Assembly (NCBI GenBank): GCA_949752795.1
Contig: OX457065.1
Location: 4,206,501 to 4,270,500, forward strand
Direction: 5' to 3'
DNA from: Hyperoodon ampullatus
Lineage: Eukaryota; Chordata; Mammalia; Artiodactyla; Ziphiidae
Length of the DNA stretch: 64,000 nt
A program made the position numbers and the translations under genes. Below the pieces are notes generated by a model. The model was not told the origin of the DNA, made no database searches, and worked only from the letters and a program-made list of their open reading frames with translations. Shown here piece by piece: positions 22,094 through 35,429 of the stretch; position 1 is the stretch's first letter; the number at the start of each line of letters is the position of its first letter.

Positions 22094-23764
22094 CATACAC
22101 ATTTATTTCTTTTTACTTTCTTTTGCAACTTAACTCTGATGGTATGTTGCACTGGAGTTGATTTCCAAATTGGGGTTTGGTGTAGCTGTACAACAAGCTG
22201 ATTCTTTTACACATACAATATATCTAGTGTTTTTCAGATTCCTATTCCATATAGGTAATTGCAGAACATTGAGTAGAGGCCCTGGTTTTGAAAAGTTGTC
22301 CTTATCCAGTGCTTGTTATATATATATATGTTTATAGGTATTTTACTGTGTATGTGTTCATGTGAACCACCTAACTTATATCTCCAACCCTACTTCCTTT
22401 TCAGTAACCCTTGGTTTATTCTGAAAGTCAATGAGTGAGGCTGTTTCTGTTTTGTAAACTAGTTCAGTTGCATGTATGTTTCCATTCCTCCTATACATGA
22501 TATCATATGCTATGGGTCCTCCTCTGTCTGACTGACTTCACTCAGTGTTTGGGCATCCCAGGTCTATCCATGTTGCTTCTAATGGCATTATTTCATTCTT
22601 TTTCCTGGCTGAGTAACAGTCCCTTGTATACACGTTGGACCTCCTCTTTATGTATTCATCACTCGCTGGACTATTTCTTTTAGTGTTGTGGCATTTGTAA
22701 ATACTGCTGTAATAAACATTGGCGTGCTTCTGTGTTTTTCAACTATGGGGATTCCCAAATAGCACCCAGGAGTGGGACTGCAGAAATATAGGGTCGGTCT
22801 CTCTTTAGTTTTCTAGGAACTGAAATACAGTGCTTTGTAGTGGCAGGTACAAATGTACAGTTCCACTCACCGCGTGGGAAGATTCCCTTTTCTCCACACT
22901 CATTCCCCATCGATTGTTTTTAGACTTTTTGATGCTGGCCATATGCCTGCTGCGAGATGATGCCACTTTATACTTTTGATATGCATTTCTCGATTAATGA
23001 GTGATTTTCTGCCTCCTGTCGTGGTCGTGTATTTCTTTTAAACAGTGTGAGTAAACTTTCCCTCGTGAAATTTGGATTCTTGAAAGTCTGTGTGTTTCCA
23101 ATTTTCTTTCGGTTACCTAACCCAGGTCATTTTTGAGGGCACGTGTCTTTAAAAGCCCCAGAGGCTTTGTGAATATTAGGTGCCCTGAAGCACCAGTTGT
23201 AAAGATGTTGTTACCGGAAATGTCCACAAGGCGGCAGCATTTCTTCGTGCCCATCTGTTGTTCCTGGGCAACAAAAAGCTTTAGGAAGAGTCAACTTCCT
23301 GGGCTGTGAATTAGAGAGGAAGGTGCCAGAGGCAACACCCAAGGGCTTGTGTGTCACTACCTCTTCCCTGTTAAGCTTAATGACACCGAATATTCCAAAC
23401 GCTGGCTAAACAAGCGGGTGCTGCGGTGTGTAAGTTTGGTGACTCCTGGCAAGGAGGCTGAATGTGGGAACCCCACAACCAGCAGCTGTGCAGCCTTGGT
23501 CACCTTTTGAATCTCCTGCAGCCAAGATGGTCCCCCATGGTTTGGGTGTACTGGCTTCCTTTTAGCTCTAGGAAGGCCGACCTAGATTCTGAAGTTTTGG
23601 TTCCCCCCAGAAAGGAAGAGACACTACACCTTTAGCGGGGTGCATTTACAGGCACACCCTCCTCACGTCTCTCCGCTAAACCTCAGTGCACCCTTGGGAC
23701 CCCAGGCTGCTCAGGCTGCGGGGATGTGACACCAGTGCATATCACGAAGGCCGTAGGAGAAAAG
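22094..23764 (+). repeat. Satellite monomer M14, class P (1,671 bp)
   Basis: Carries the full P signature plus gtacaacaagctg and tttttcaactatgg, shared with M21. Private aaaagttgtcc near 22,294. Its tail is the best match for the tail of the chimera M4. Confidence 0.92.
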
Positions 23765-25433
23765 CATACACATTTATTTCTTTTTACTTTCTTTTGCAAC
23801 TTAACTCTGATGGTATGTTGCACTGGAGTTGATTTCCAAATTGGGGTTTGGTGTAGCTGTACAGCAAGCTGATTCTTTTACACATATAATATATCTAGTG
23901 TTTTTCAGATTCCTATTCCATATAGGTAATTGCAAAACATTGAGTAGAGGCCCTGGTTTTGAAAAGTAGTCCTTATCCAGTGCTTGTTATATATATATAT
24001 GTTTATAGGTATTTTACTGTGTATGTGTTCATGTGAACCACCTAACTTATATCTCCAACCCTACTTCCTTTTCAATAACCCTTGGTTTATTCTGAAAGTC
24101 AATGAGTGAGGCTGTTTCTGTTTTGTAAACTAGTTCAGTTGCATGTATGTTTCCATTCCTCCTATACATGATATCATATGCTATGGGTCCTCCTCTGTCT
24201 GACTGACTTCACTCAGTGTTTGGGCATCCCAGGTCTATCCATGTTGCTTCTAATGGCATTATTTCATTCTTTTTCCTGGCTGAGTAACAGTCCCTTGTAT
24301 ACACGTTGGACCTCCTCTTTATGTATTCATCACTCGCTGGACTATTTCTTTTAGTGTTGTGGCATTTGTAAATACTGCTGCAATAAACGTTGGCGTGCTT
24401 CTGTGTTTTTGAACTATGGGGATTCCCGAATAGCACCCAGGAGTGGGACTGCAGAAATATAGGGTCGGTCTCTCTTTAGTTTTCTAAGAAGTGAAATACA
24501 GTGCTTTGTAGTGGCAGGTACAAATGTACAGTTCCACTCACCGCGTGGGAAGATTCCCTTTTCTCCACACTCATTCCCCATCGATTGTTTTTAGACTTTT
24601 TGATGCTGGCCGTATGCCTGCTGCGAGATGATGCCACTTTATACTTTTGATATGCATTTCTCGCTTAATGAGTGATTTTCTGCCTCCTGTCGTGGTCGGG
24701 TATTTCTTTTAAACAGTGTGAGTAAACTTTCCCTCGTGAAATTTGGATTCTTGAAAGTCTGTGTGTTTCCAATTTTCTTTCGGTTACCTAACCCAGGTCA
24801 TTTTTGAGGGCACGTGTCTTTAAAAGCCCCAGAGGCTTTGTGAATATTAGGTGCCCTGAAGCACCGGTTGTAAAGTCGTTGTTACCGAAAATGTCCACAA
24901 GGCGGCAGCATTTCTTCGTGCCCATCTGTTGTTCCTGGGCAACAAAAAGCTTTAGGAAGAGTCATCTTCCTGGGCTGTGAATTAGAGAGGAAGGTGCCAG
25001 AGGCAATACACAAGGGCTTGTGTATCACTACCTCTTCCCTGTTAAGCTTCATGACCCCGAATATTCCAAACGCTGGCTAAACCACGGGTGCTGTGGTGTG
25101 TAAGTTTGGTGACTCCTGGCAAGGAGGCTGAATGTGGGAACCCCACAACCAGCAGCCGTAGGTGCTCGGTCACTTTTTGAATCTCCTGCAGCCTAGAAGT
25201 TCCCCCATGGTTTGGGTGTACTGGCTTCCTTTTAGCTCTAGGAAGGCCCACGTAGATTCTGAAGTTTTGGTTCCCCCAGAAAGGAAGACACACTACACCT
25301 TTACTGGGGTGCATTTGCAGGCACATGCTCCTCATGTCTCTCCGCTAAACCTCAGTGCACCCTTGGGACCCCAGGCTGCTCAGGCTGCGGGGATGTGACA
25401 CCAGCACATATCACGAAGGCTGTAGGAGAAAAG
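23765..25433 (+). repeat. Satellite monomer M15, class T (1,669 bp)
   Basis: End of K-P-T. Private changes include aaacgttggcg near 24,386 and tcgcttaatg near 24,661. L1 remnant frame 24209-24436; 97-codon frame 25042-25335. Sister of M22. Confidence 0.92.
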
Positions 25434-27094
25434 CATACACATTTATTTCTTTTTACTTTCTTTTGCAACTTAACTCTGATGGTATGTTGCACTGGAGTTG
25501 ATTTCCAAATTGGGGCTGGGTGTAGCTGTACAGCAAGCTGATTCTTTTACACATATAATATATCTAGTGTTTTTCAGATTCCTATTCCATATAGGTAATT
25601 GCAGATCATTGAGTAGAGGCCCTGTTGTTGAAAAGTAGTCCTTGTCCAGTGCTTGTTATATATATATGTTGATAGGTATTTTACTGTGTATGTGTTCAGG
25701 CGAACCGCCTAACTTACATTTCCAGCCCCACTTCCTTTTTGTAACCCAAGGTTTATTCTGAAAGTCGATGAGTGAGGCTGTTTCTGTTTTGTAAACTAGT
25801 TCAGTTGCATGTATGTTTCCATTCTTCCTATACGTGATATCATATGCTATGGGTCCTCCTCTGTCTGACTGACTTCACTCAGTGTTTGGGCATCCCAGGT
25901 CTATCCATGTTGCTTCTAATGGCATTATTTCATTCTTTTTCCTGGCTCAGTAACAGTCCCTTGTATACACGTTGGACCTCCTCTTTATGTATTCATCAGT
26001 CACTGGACTATTTCTTTTAGTGTTGTGGCATTTGTAAATACTGCTGCAATAAAGCTTGGCGTGCTTGTGTGTTTTTGAACTATGGAGTTTCCCGAATAAC
26101 ACCCAGGAGTGGGACTGCAGAAATATAGGGTCGATCTCTCTTTAGTTTTCTAGGAACTGAAATACAGTGCTTTGTAGTGGCACGTACAAATCTACAGTTC
26201 CACTCACCGAGTGGGAAGATTCCCTTTCCTCCACACTCATTCCCCATCGATTGTTTTTAGACTTTTTGATGCTGGCCATATGCCTGCTGCGAGATGATGC
26301 CGCTTTATACTTTTGATATGTATTTCTCGAATAATGAGCGATTTTCTGCCCCGTGTCATAGTCGGGGTTTTTTTAAACAGTGTGAGTAACCTTTCCCTCC
26401 TGAAATTGGGCTTCTTGAAAGTCTGTGTGTTTCCAATTTTTTTTCGGTTACCTAACCCAGGTCAATTTTGAGGGCACGTGTCTAAAAGCCCCAGAGGCTT
26501 TGTGAATCTTAGGTGCCCTGAAGCACCGGTTGTAAAGTTGTTGTTACTGGAAATGTCCAGAAGGCGGCAGCATTTCTTCGTGCCGAACTCGTTCCTCGGC
26601 AACCAAATGCTTTAGGAAAGTCATCTTCCTGGGCTGTGAATTAGAGGGGAAGGTGCCAGAGGCAACACCCAAGGGCTTGTGTGTCACTACCTCTTCCCTG
26701 TTAAGCTTCACGCCCCCGAATATTCCAAACGCTGGCTAAACCAGCGGGTGCTGCGGTGTGTAAGTTTGGTGACTCCTGGCAAGGAGGCTGAATGTGGGAA
26801 CCCCACAACCAGCAGCCGTAGATGCTCGGTCACTTTTTGAATCTCCTGCAGCCTAGATGTTCCCCCATGGTTTGGGTGTACTGGCTTCCTTTTAGCTCTA
26901 GGAAGGCCCACCTAGATTCTGAAGTTTTGGTTCCCCCCAGAAAGGAAGAGACACTACACCTTTAACGGGGTGCATTTACAGGCACACCCTCCTCACGTCT
27001 CTCCGCTAAACCTCAGTGCACCCTTGGGACCCCAGGCTGCTCAGGCTGCGGGGATGTGACACCAGTGCATATCACGAAGGCCGTAGGAGAAAAG
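25434..27094 (+). repeat. Satellite monomer M16, class K, mosaic (1,661 bp)
   Basis: K throughout, but with ggctcag (near 25,945) and tagtgttgtgg (near 26,020), which are S/T-type bases on either side of the retained K string cagtcactgg. A 2-bp loss in gtgtctaaaagcc (near 26,478) explains the length. Unknown-module frame 26708-26911. Confidence 0.9.
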
Positions 27095-28763
27095 CATACA
27101 CATTTATTTCTTTTTACTTTCTTTTGCAACTTAACTCTGATGGTATGTTGCACTGGAGTTGATTTCCAAATTGGGGTTTGGTGTAGCTGTACAACAAGCT
27201 GATTCTTTTACACATATAATATATCTAGTGTTTTTCAGATTCCTATTCCATATAGGTAATTGCAGAACATTGAGTAGAGGCCCTGGTTTTGAAAAGTAGT
27301 CCTTATCCAGTGCTTGTTATATATATATATGTTTATAGGTATTTTACTGTGTATGTGTTCATGTGAACCACCTAACTTATATCTCCAACCCTACTTCCTT
27401 TTCAGTAACCCTTGGTTTATTCTGAAAGTCAATGAGTGAGGCTGTTTCTGTTTTGTAAACTAGTTCAGTTGCATGTATGTTTCCATTCCTCCTATACATG
27501 ATATCATATGCTATGGGTCCTCCTCTGTCTGACTGACTTCACTCAGTGTTTGGGCATCCCAGGTCTATCCATGTTGCTTCTAATGGCATTATTTCATTCT
27601 TTTTCCTGGCTGAGTAACAGTCCCTTGTATACACGTTGGACCTCCTCTTTATGTATTCATCACTCGCTGGACTATTTCTTTTAGTGTTGTGGCATTTGTA
27701 AATACTGCTGTAATAAACATTGGCGTGCTTCTGTGTTTTTGAACTATGGGGATTCCCGAATAGCACCCAGGAGTGGGACTGCAGAAATATAGGGTCGGTC
27801 TCTCTTTAGTTTTCTAAGAATTGAAATACAGTGCTTTGTAGTGGCAGGTACAAATGTACAGTTCCACTCACCGCGTGGGAAGATTCCCTTTTCTCCACAC
27901 TCATTCCCCATCGATTGTTTTTAGACTTTTTGATGCTGGCCATATGCCTGCTGCGAGATGATGCCACTTTATACTTTTGATATGCATTTCTCGATTAATG
28001 AGTGATTTTCTGCCTCCTGTCGTGGTCGGGTATTTCTTTTAAACAGTGTGAGTAAACTTTCCCTCGTGAAATTTGGATTCTTGAAAGTCTGTGTGTTTCC
28101 AATTTTCTTTCGGTTACCTAACCCAGGTCATTTTTGAGGGCACGTGTCTTTAAAAGCCCCAGAGGCTTTGTGAATATTAGGTGCCCTGAAGCACCAGTTG
28201 TAAAGTCGTTGTTACCGAAAATGTCCACAAGGCGGCAGCATTTCTTCGTGCCCATCTGTTGTTCCTGGGCAACAAAAAGCTTTAGGAAGAGTCATCTTCC
28301 TGGGCTGTGAATTAGAGAGGAAGGTGCCAGAGGCAATACACAAGGGCTTGTGTATCACTACCTCTTCCCTGTTAAGCTTCATGACCCCGAATATTCCAAA
28401 CGCTGGCTAAACCACGGGTGCTGTGGTGTGTAAGTTTGGTGACTCCTGGCAAGGAGGCTGAATGTGGGAACCCCACAACCAGCAGCCGTAGGTGCTCGGT
28501 CACTTTTTGAATCTCCTGCAGCCTAGAAGTTCCCCCATGGTTTGGGTGTACTGGCTTCCTTTTAGCTCTAGGAAGGCCCACGTAGATTCTGAAGTTTTGG
28601 TTCCCCCAGAAAGGAAGACACACTACACCTTTACTGGGGTGCATTTGCAGGCACATGCTCCTCATGTCTCTCCGCTAAACCTCAGTGCACCCTTGGGACC
28701 CCAGGCTGCTCAGGCTGCGGGGATGTGACACCAGCACATATCACGAAGGCTGTAGGAGAAAAG
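27095..28763 (+). repeat. Satellite monomer M17, class T (1,669 bp)
   Basis: Shares gtacaacaagctg with the P copies M14 and M21, and has caccagttgtaaagtcg, a half-P and half-T string, near 28,192. L1 remnant frame 27539-27766; 97-codon frame 28372-28665. Confidence 0.9.
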
Positions 28764-30426
28764 CATACACATTTATTTCTTTTTACTTTCTTTTGCAACT
28801 TAACTCTGATGGTATGTTGCACTGGAGTTGATTTCCAAATTGGGGCTGGGTGTAGCTGTACAGCAAGCTGATTCTTTTACACATATAATATATCTAGTGT
28901 TTTTCAGATTCCTATTCCATATAGGTAATTGCAGATCATTGAGTAGAGGCCCTGTTGTTGAAAAGTAGTCCTTGTCCAGTGCTTGTTATATATATATGTT
29001 GATAGGTATTTTACTGTGTATGTGTTCAGGCGAACCGCCTAACTTACATTTCCAGCCCCACTTCCTTTTTGTAACCCAAGGTTTATTCTGAAAGTCGATG
29101 AGTGAGGCTGTTTCTGTTTTGTAAACTAGTTCAGTTGCATGTATGTTTCCATTCTTCCTATACGTGATATCATATGCTATGGGTCCTCCTCTGTCTGACT
29201 GACTTCACTCAGTGTTTGGGCATCCCAGGTCTATCCATGTTGCTTCTAATGGCATTATTTCATTCTTTTTCCTGGCTGAGTAACAGTCCCTTGTATACAC
29301 GTTGGACCTCCTCTTTATGTATTCATCAGTCACTGGACTATTTCTTTTAGTCTCGTGGCATTTGTAAATACTGCTGCAATAAAGCTTGGCGTGCTTGTGT
29401 GTTTTTGAACTATGGAGTTTCCCGAATAACACCCAGGAGTGGGACTGCAGAAATATAGGGTCGATCTCTCTTTAGTTTTCTAGGAACTGAAATACAGTGC
29501 TTTGTAGTGGCACGTACAAATCTACAGTTCCACTCACCGAGTGGGAAGATTCCCTTTCCTCCACACTCATTCCCCATCGATTGTTTTTAGACTTTTTGAT
29601 GCTGGCCATATGCCTGCTGCGAGATGATGCCGCTTTATACTTTTGATATGTATTTCTCGAATAATGAGCGATTTTCTGCCCCGTGTCATAGTCGGGGTTT
29701 TTTTAAACAGTGTGAGTAACCTTTCCCTCCTGAAATTGGGCTTCTTGAAAGTCTGTGTGTTTCCAATTTTTTTTCGGTTACCTAACCCAGGTCAATTTTG
29801 AGGGCACGTGTCTTTAAAAGCCCCAGAGGCTTTGTGAATCTTAGGTGCCCTGAAGCACCGGTTGTAAAGTTGTTGTTACCGGAAATGTCCAGAAGGCGGC
29901 AGCATTTCTTCGTGCCGAACTCGTTCCTCGGCAACCAAATGCTTTAGGAAAGTCATCTTCCTGGGCTGTGAATTAGAGGGGAAGGTGCCAGAGGCAACAC
30001 ACAAGGGCTTGTGTGTCACTACCTCTTCCCTGTTAAGCTTCACGCCCCCGAATATTCCAAACGCTGGCTAAACCAGCGGGTGCTGCGGTGTGTAAGTTTG
30101 GTGACTCCTGGCAAGGAGGCTGAATGTGGGAACCCCACAACCAGCAGCCGTAGATGCTCGGTCACTTTTTGAATCTCCTGCAGCCTAGATGTTCCCCCAT
30201 GGTTTGGGTGTACTGGCTTCCTTTTAGCTCTAGGAAGGCCCACCTAGATTCTGAAGTTTTGGTTCCCCCCAGAAAGGAAGAGACACTACACCTTTAACGG
30301 GGTGCATTTACAGGCACACCCTCCTCACGTCTCTCCGCTAAACCTCAGTGCACCCTTGGGACCCCAGGCTGCTCAGGCTGCGGGGATGTGACACCAGTGC
30401 ATATCACGAAGGCCGTAGGAGAAAAG
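28764..30426 (+). repeat. Satellite monomer M18, class K (1,663 bp)
   Basis: Head of a K-T dimer. Private aacacacaaggg near 29,996. L1 remnant frame 29205-29432; unknown-module frame 30040-30243. Confidence 0.92.
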
Positions 30427-32095
30427 CATACACATTTATTTCTTTTTACTTTCTTTTGCAACTTAACTCTCATGGTATGTTGCACTGGAGTTGATTTCCA
30501 AATTGGGGTTTGGTGTAGCTGTACAGCAAGCTGATTCTTTTACACATATAATATATCTAGTGTTTTTCAGATTCCTATTCCATATAGGTAATTGCAGAAC
30601 ATTGAGTAGAGGTCCTGGTTTTGAAAAGTAGTCCTTATCCAGTGCTTGTTATATATATATATGTTTATAGGTATTTTACTGTGTATGTGTTCATGTGAAC
30701 CACCTAACTTATATCTCCAACCCTACTTCCTTTTCAGTAACCCTTGGTTTATTCTGAAAGTCAATGAGTGAGGCTGTTTCTGTTTTGTAAACTAGTTCAG
30801 TTGCATGTATGTTTCCATTCCTCCTATACATGATATCATATGCTATGGGTCCTCCTCTGTCTGACTGACTTCACTCAGTGTTTGGGCATCCCAGGTCTAT
30901 CCATGTTGCTTCTAATGGCATTATTTCATTCTTTTTCCTGGCTGAGTAACAGTCCCTTGTATACACGTTGGACCTCCTCTTTATGTATTCATCACTCGCT
31001 GGACTATTTCTTTTAGTGTTGTGGCATTTGTAAATACTGCTGTAATAAACATTGGCGTGCTTCTGTGTTTTTGAACTATGGGGATTCCCGAATAGCACCC
31101 AGGAGTGGGACTGCAGAAATATAGGGTCGGTCTCTCTTTAGTTTTCTAAGAATTGAAATACAGTGCTTTGTAGTGGCAGGTACAAATCTACAGTTCCACT
31201 CACCGCGTGGGAAGATTCCCTTTTCTCCACACTCATTCCCCATCGATTGTTTTTAGACTTTTTGATGCTGGCCATATGCCTGGTGCGAGATGATGCCACT
31301 TTATACTTTTGATATGCATTTCTCGATTAATGAGTGATTTTCTGCCTCCTGTCGTGGTCGGGTATTTCTTTTAAACAGTGTGAGTAAACTTTCCCTCGTG
31401 AAATTTGGATTCTTGAAAGTCTGTGTGTTTCCAATTTTCTTTCGGTTACCTAACCCAGGTCATTTTTGAGGGCACGTGTCTTTAAAAGCCCCAGAGGCTT
31501 TGTGAATATTAGGTGCCCTGAAGCACCGGTTGTAAAGTCGTTGTTACCGAAAATGTCCACAAGGCGGCAGCATTTCTTCGTGCCCATCTGTTGTTCCTGG
31601 GCAACAAAAAGCTTTAGGAAGAGTCATCTTCCTGGGCTGTGAATTAGAGAGGAAGGTGCCAGAGGCAATACACAAGGGCTTGTGTATCACTACCTCTTCC
31701 CTGTTAAGCTTCATGACCCCGAATATTCCAAACGCTGGCTAAACCACGGGTGCTGTGGTGTGTAAGTTTGGTGACTCCTGGCAAGGAGGCTGAATGTGGG
31801 AACCCCACAACCAGCAGCCGTAGGTGCTCGGTCACTTTTTGAATCTCCTGCAGCCTAGAAGTTCCCCCATGGTTTGGGTGTACTGGCTTCCTTTTAGCTC
31901 TAGGAAGGCCCACGTAGATTCTGAAGTTTTGGTTCCCCCAGAAAGGAAGACACACTACACCTTTACTGGGGTGCATTTGCAGGCACATGCTCCTCATGTC
32001 TCTCCGCTAAACCTCAGTGCACCCTTGGGACCCCAGGCTGCTCAGGCTGCGGGGATGTGACACCAGCACATATCACGAAGGCTGTAGGAGAAAAG
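30427..32095 (+). repeat. Satellite monomer M19, class T (1,669 bp)
   Basis: Shares ctctcatggtatg (near 30,467) with M22 and cctggtgcgag with M12. L1 remnant frame 30871-31098; 97-codon frame 31704-31997. Confidence 0.92.
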
Positions 32096-33758
32096 CATAC
32101 ACATTTATTTCTTTTTACTTTCTTTTGCAACTTAACTCTGATGGTATGTTGCACTGGAGTTGATTTCCAAATTGGGGCTGGGTGTAGCTGTACAGCAAGC
32201 TGATTCTTTTACACATATAATATATCTAGTGTTTTTCAGATTCCTATTCCATATAGGTAATTGCAGATCATTGAGTAGAGGCCCTGTTGTTGAAAAGTAG
32301 TCCTTGTCCAGTGCTTGTTATATATATATGTTGATAGGTATTTTACTGTGTATGTGTTCAGGCGAACCGCCTAACTTACATTTCCAGCCCCACTTCCTTT
32401 TTGTAACCCAAGGTTTATTCTGAAAGTCGATGAGTGAGGCTGTTTCTGTTTTGTAAACTAGTTCAGTTGCATGTATGTTTCCATTCTTCCTATACGTGAT
32501 ATCATATGCTATGGGTCCTCCTCTGTCTGACTGACTTCACTCAGTGTTTGGGCATCCCAGGTCTATCCATGTTGCTTCTAATGGCATTATTTCATTCTTT
32601 TTCCTGGCTGAGTAACAGTCCCTTGTATACACGTTGGACCTCCTCTTTATGTATTCATCAGTCACTGGACTATTTCTTTTAGTCTCGTGGCATTTGTAAA
32701 TACTGCTGCAATAAAGCTTGGCGTGCTTGTGTGTTTTTGAACTATGGAGTTTCCCGAATAACACCCAGGAGTGGGACTGCAGAAATATAGGGTCGATCTC
32801 TCTTTAGTTTTCTAGGAACTGAAATACAGTGCTTTGTAGTGGCACGTACAAATCTACAGTTCCACTCACCGAGTGGGAAGATTCCCTTTCCTCCACACTC
32901 ATTCCCCATCGATTGTTTTTAGACTTTTTGATGCTGGCCATATGCCTGCTGCGAGATGTTGCCGCTTTATACTTTTGATATGTATTTCTCGAATAATGAG
33001 CGATTTTCTGCCCCGTGTCATAGTCGGGGTTTTTTTAAACAGTGTGAGTAACCTTTCCCTCCTGAAATTGGGCTTCTTGAAAGTCTGTGTGTTTCCAATT
33101 TTTTTTCGGTTACCTAACCCAGGTCAATTTTGAGGGCACGTGTCTTTAAAAGCCCCAGAGGCTTTGTGAATCTTAGGTGCCCTGAAGCACCGGTTGTAAA
33201 GTTGTTGTTACCGGAAATGTCCAGAAGGCGGCAGCATTTCTTCGTGCCGAACTCGTTCCTCGGCAACCAAATGCTTTAGGAAAGTCATCTTCCTGGGCTG
33301 TGAATTAGAGGGGAAGGTGCCAGAGGCAACACCCAAGGGCTTGTGTGTCACTACCTCTTCCCTGTTAAGCTTCACGCCCCCGAATATTCCAAACGCTGGC
33401 TAAACCAGCGGGTGCTGCGGTGTGTAAGTTTGGTGACTCCTGGCAAGGAGGCTGAATGTGGGAACCCCACAACCAGCAGCCGTAGATGCTCGGTCACTTT
33501 TTGAATCTCCTGCAGCCTAGATGTTCCCCCATGGTTTGGGTGTACTGGCTTCCTTTTAGCTCTAGGAAGGCCCACCTAGATTCTGAAGTTTTGGTTCCCC
33601 CCAGAAAGGAAGAGACACTACACCTTTAACGGGGTGCATTTACAGGCACACCCTCCTCACGTCTCTCCGCTAAACCTCAGTGCACCCTTGGGACCCCAGG
33701 CTGCTCAGGCTGCGGGGATGTGACACCAGTGCATATCACGAAGGCCGTAGGAGAAAAG
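32096..33758 (+). repeat. Satellite monomer M20, class K (1,663 bp)
   Basis: Sister of M13, sharing gagatgttgcc (near 32,955). Starts the second copy of the 11.665-kb duplication. L1 remnant frame 32537-32764. Confidence 0.92.
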
Positions 33759-35429
33759 CATACACATTTATTTCTTTTTACTTTCTTTTGCAACTTAACT
33801 CTGATGGTATGTTGCACTGGAGTTGATTTCCAAATTGGGGTTTGGTGTAGCTGTACAACAAGCTGATTCTTTTACACATACAATATATCTAGTGTTTTTC
33901 AGATTCCTATTCCATATAGGTAATTGCAGAACATTGAGTAGAGGCCCTGGTTTTGAAAAGTAGTCCTTATCCAGTGCTTGTTATATATATATATGTTTAT
34001 AGGTATTTTACTGTGTATGTGTTCATGTGAACCACCTAACTTATATCTCCAACCCTACTTCCTTTTCAGTAACCCTTGGTTTATTCTGAAAGTCAATGAG
34101 TGAGGCTGTTTCTGTTTTGTAAACTAGTTCAGTTGCATGTATGTTTCCATTCCTCCTATACATGATATCATATGCTATGGGTCCTCCTCTGTCTGACTGA
34201 CTTCACTCAGTGTTTGGGCATCCCAGGTCTATCCATGTTGCTTCTAATGGCATTATTTCATTCTTTTTCCTGGCTGAGTAACAGTCCCTTGTATACACGT
34301 TGGACCTCCTCTTTATGTATTCATCACTCGCTGGACTATTTCTTTTAGTGTTGTGGCATTTGTAAATACTGCTGTAATAAACATTGGCGTGCTTCTGTGT
34401 TTTTCAACTATGGGGATTCCCAAATAGCACCCAGGAGTGGGACTGCAGAAATATAGGGTCGGTCTCTCTTTAGTTTTCTAGGAACTGAAATACAGTGCTT
34501 TGTAGTGGCAGGTACAAATGTACAGTTCCACTCACCGCGTGGGAAGATTCCCTTTTCTCCACACTCATTCCCCATCGATTGTTTTTAGACTTTTTGATGC
34601 TGGCCATATGCCTGCTGCGAGATGATGCCACTTTATACTTTTGATATGCATTTCTCGATTAATGAGTGATTTTCTGCCTCCTGTCGTGGTCGTGTATTTC
34701 TTTTAAACAGTGTGAGTAAACTTTCCCTCGTGAAATTTGGATTCTTGAAAGTCTCTGTGTTTCCAATTTTCTTTCGGTTACCTAACCCAGGTCATTTTTG
34801 AGGGCACGTGTCTTTAAAAGCCCCAGAGGCTTTGTGAATATTAGGTGCCCTGAAGCACCAGTTGTAAAGATGTTGTTACCGGAAATGTCCACAAGGCGGC
34901 AGCATTTCTTCGTGCCCATCTGTTGTTCCTGGGCAACAAAAAGCTTTAGGAAGAGTCAACTTCCTGGGCTGTGAATTAGAGAGGAAGGTGCCAGAGGCAA
35001 CACCCAAGGGCTTGTGTGTCACTAGCTCTTCCCTGTTAAGCTTAATGACCCCGAATATTCCAAACGCTGGCTAAACAAGCGGGTGCTGCGGTGTGTAAGT
35101 TTGGTGACTCCTGGCAAGGAGGCTGAATGTGGGAACCCCACAACCAGCAGCTGTGCAGCCTTGGTCACCTTTTGAATCTCCTGCAGCCAAGATGGTCCCC
35201 CATGGTTTGGGTGTACTGGCTTCCTTTTAGCTCTAGGAAGGCCGACCTATATTCTGAAGTTTTGGTTCCCCCCAGAAAGGAAGAGACACTACACCTTTAG
35301 CGGGGTGCATTTACAGGCACACCCTCCTCACGTCTCTCCGCTAAACCTCAGTGCACCCTTGGGACCCCAGGCTGCTCAGGCTGCGGGGATGTGACACCAG
35401 TGCATATCACGAAGGCCGTAGGAGAAAAG
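33759..35429 (+). repeat. Satellite monomer M21, class P (1,671 bp)
   Basis: Sister of M14 (gtacaacaagctg, tttttcaactatgg). Private agtctctgtgtttcc near 34,750 and gacctatattctg near 35,244. Confidence 0.92.
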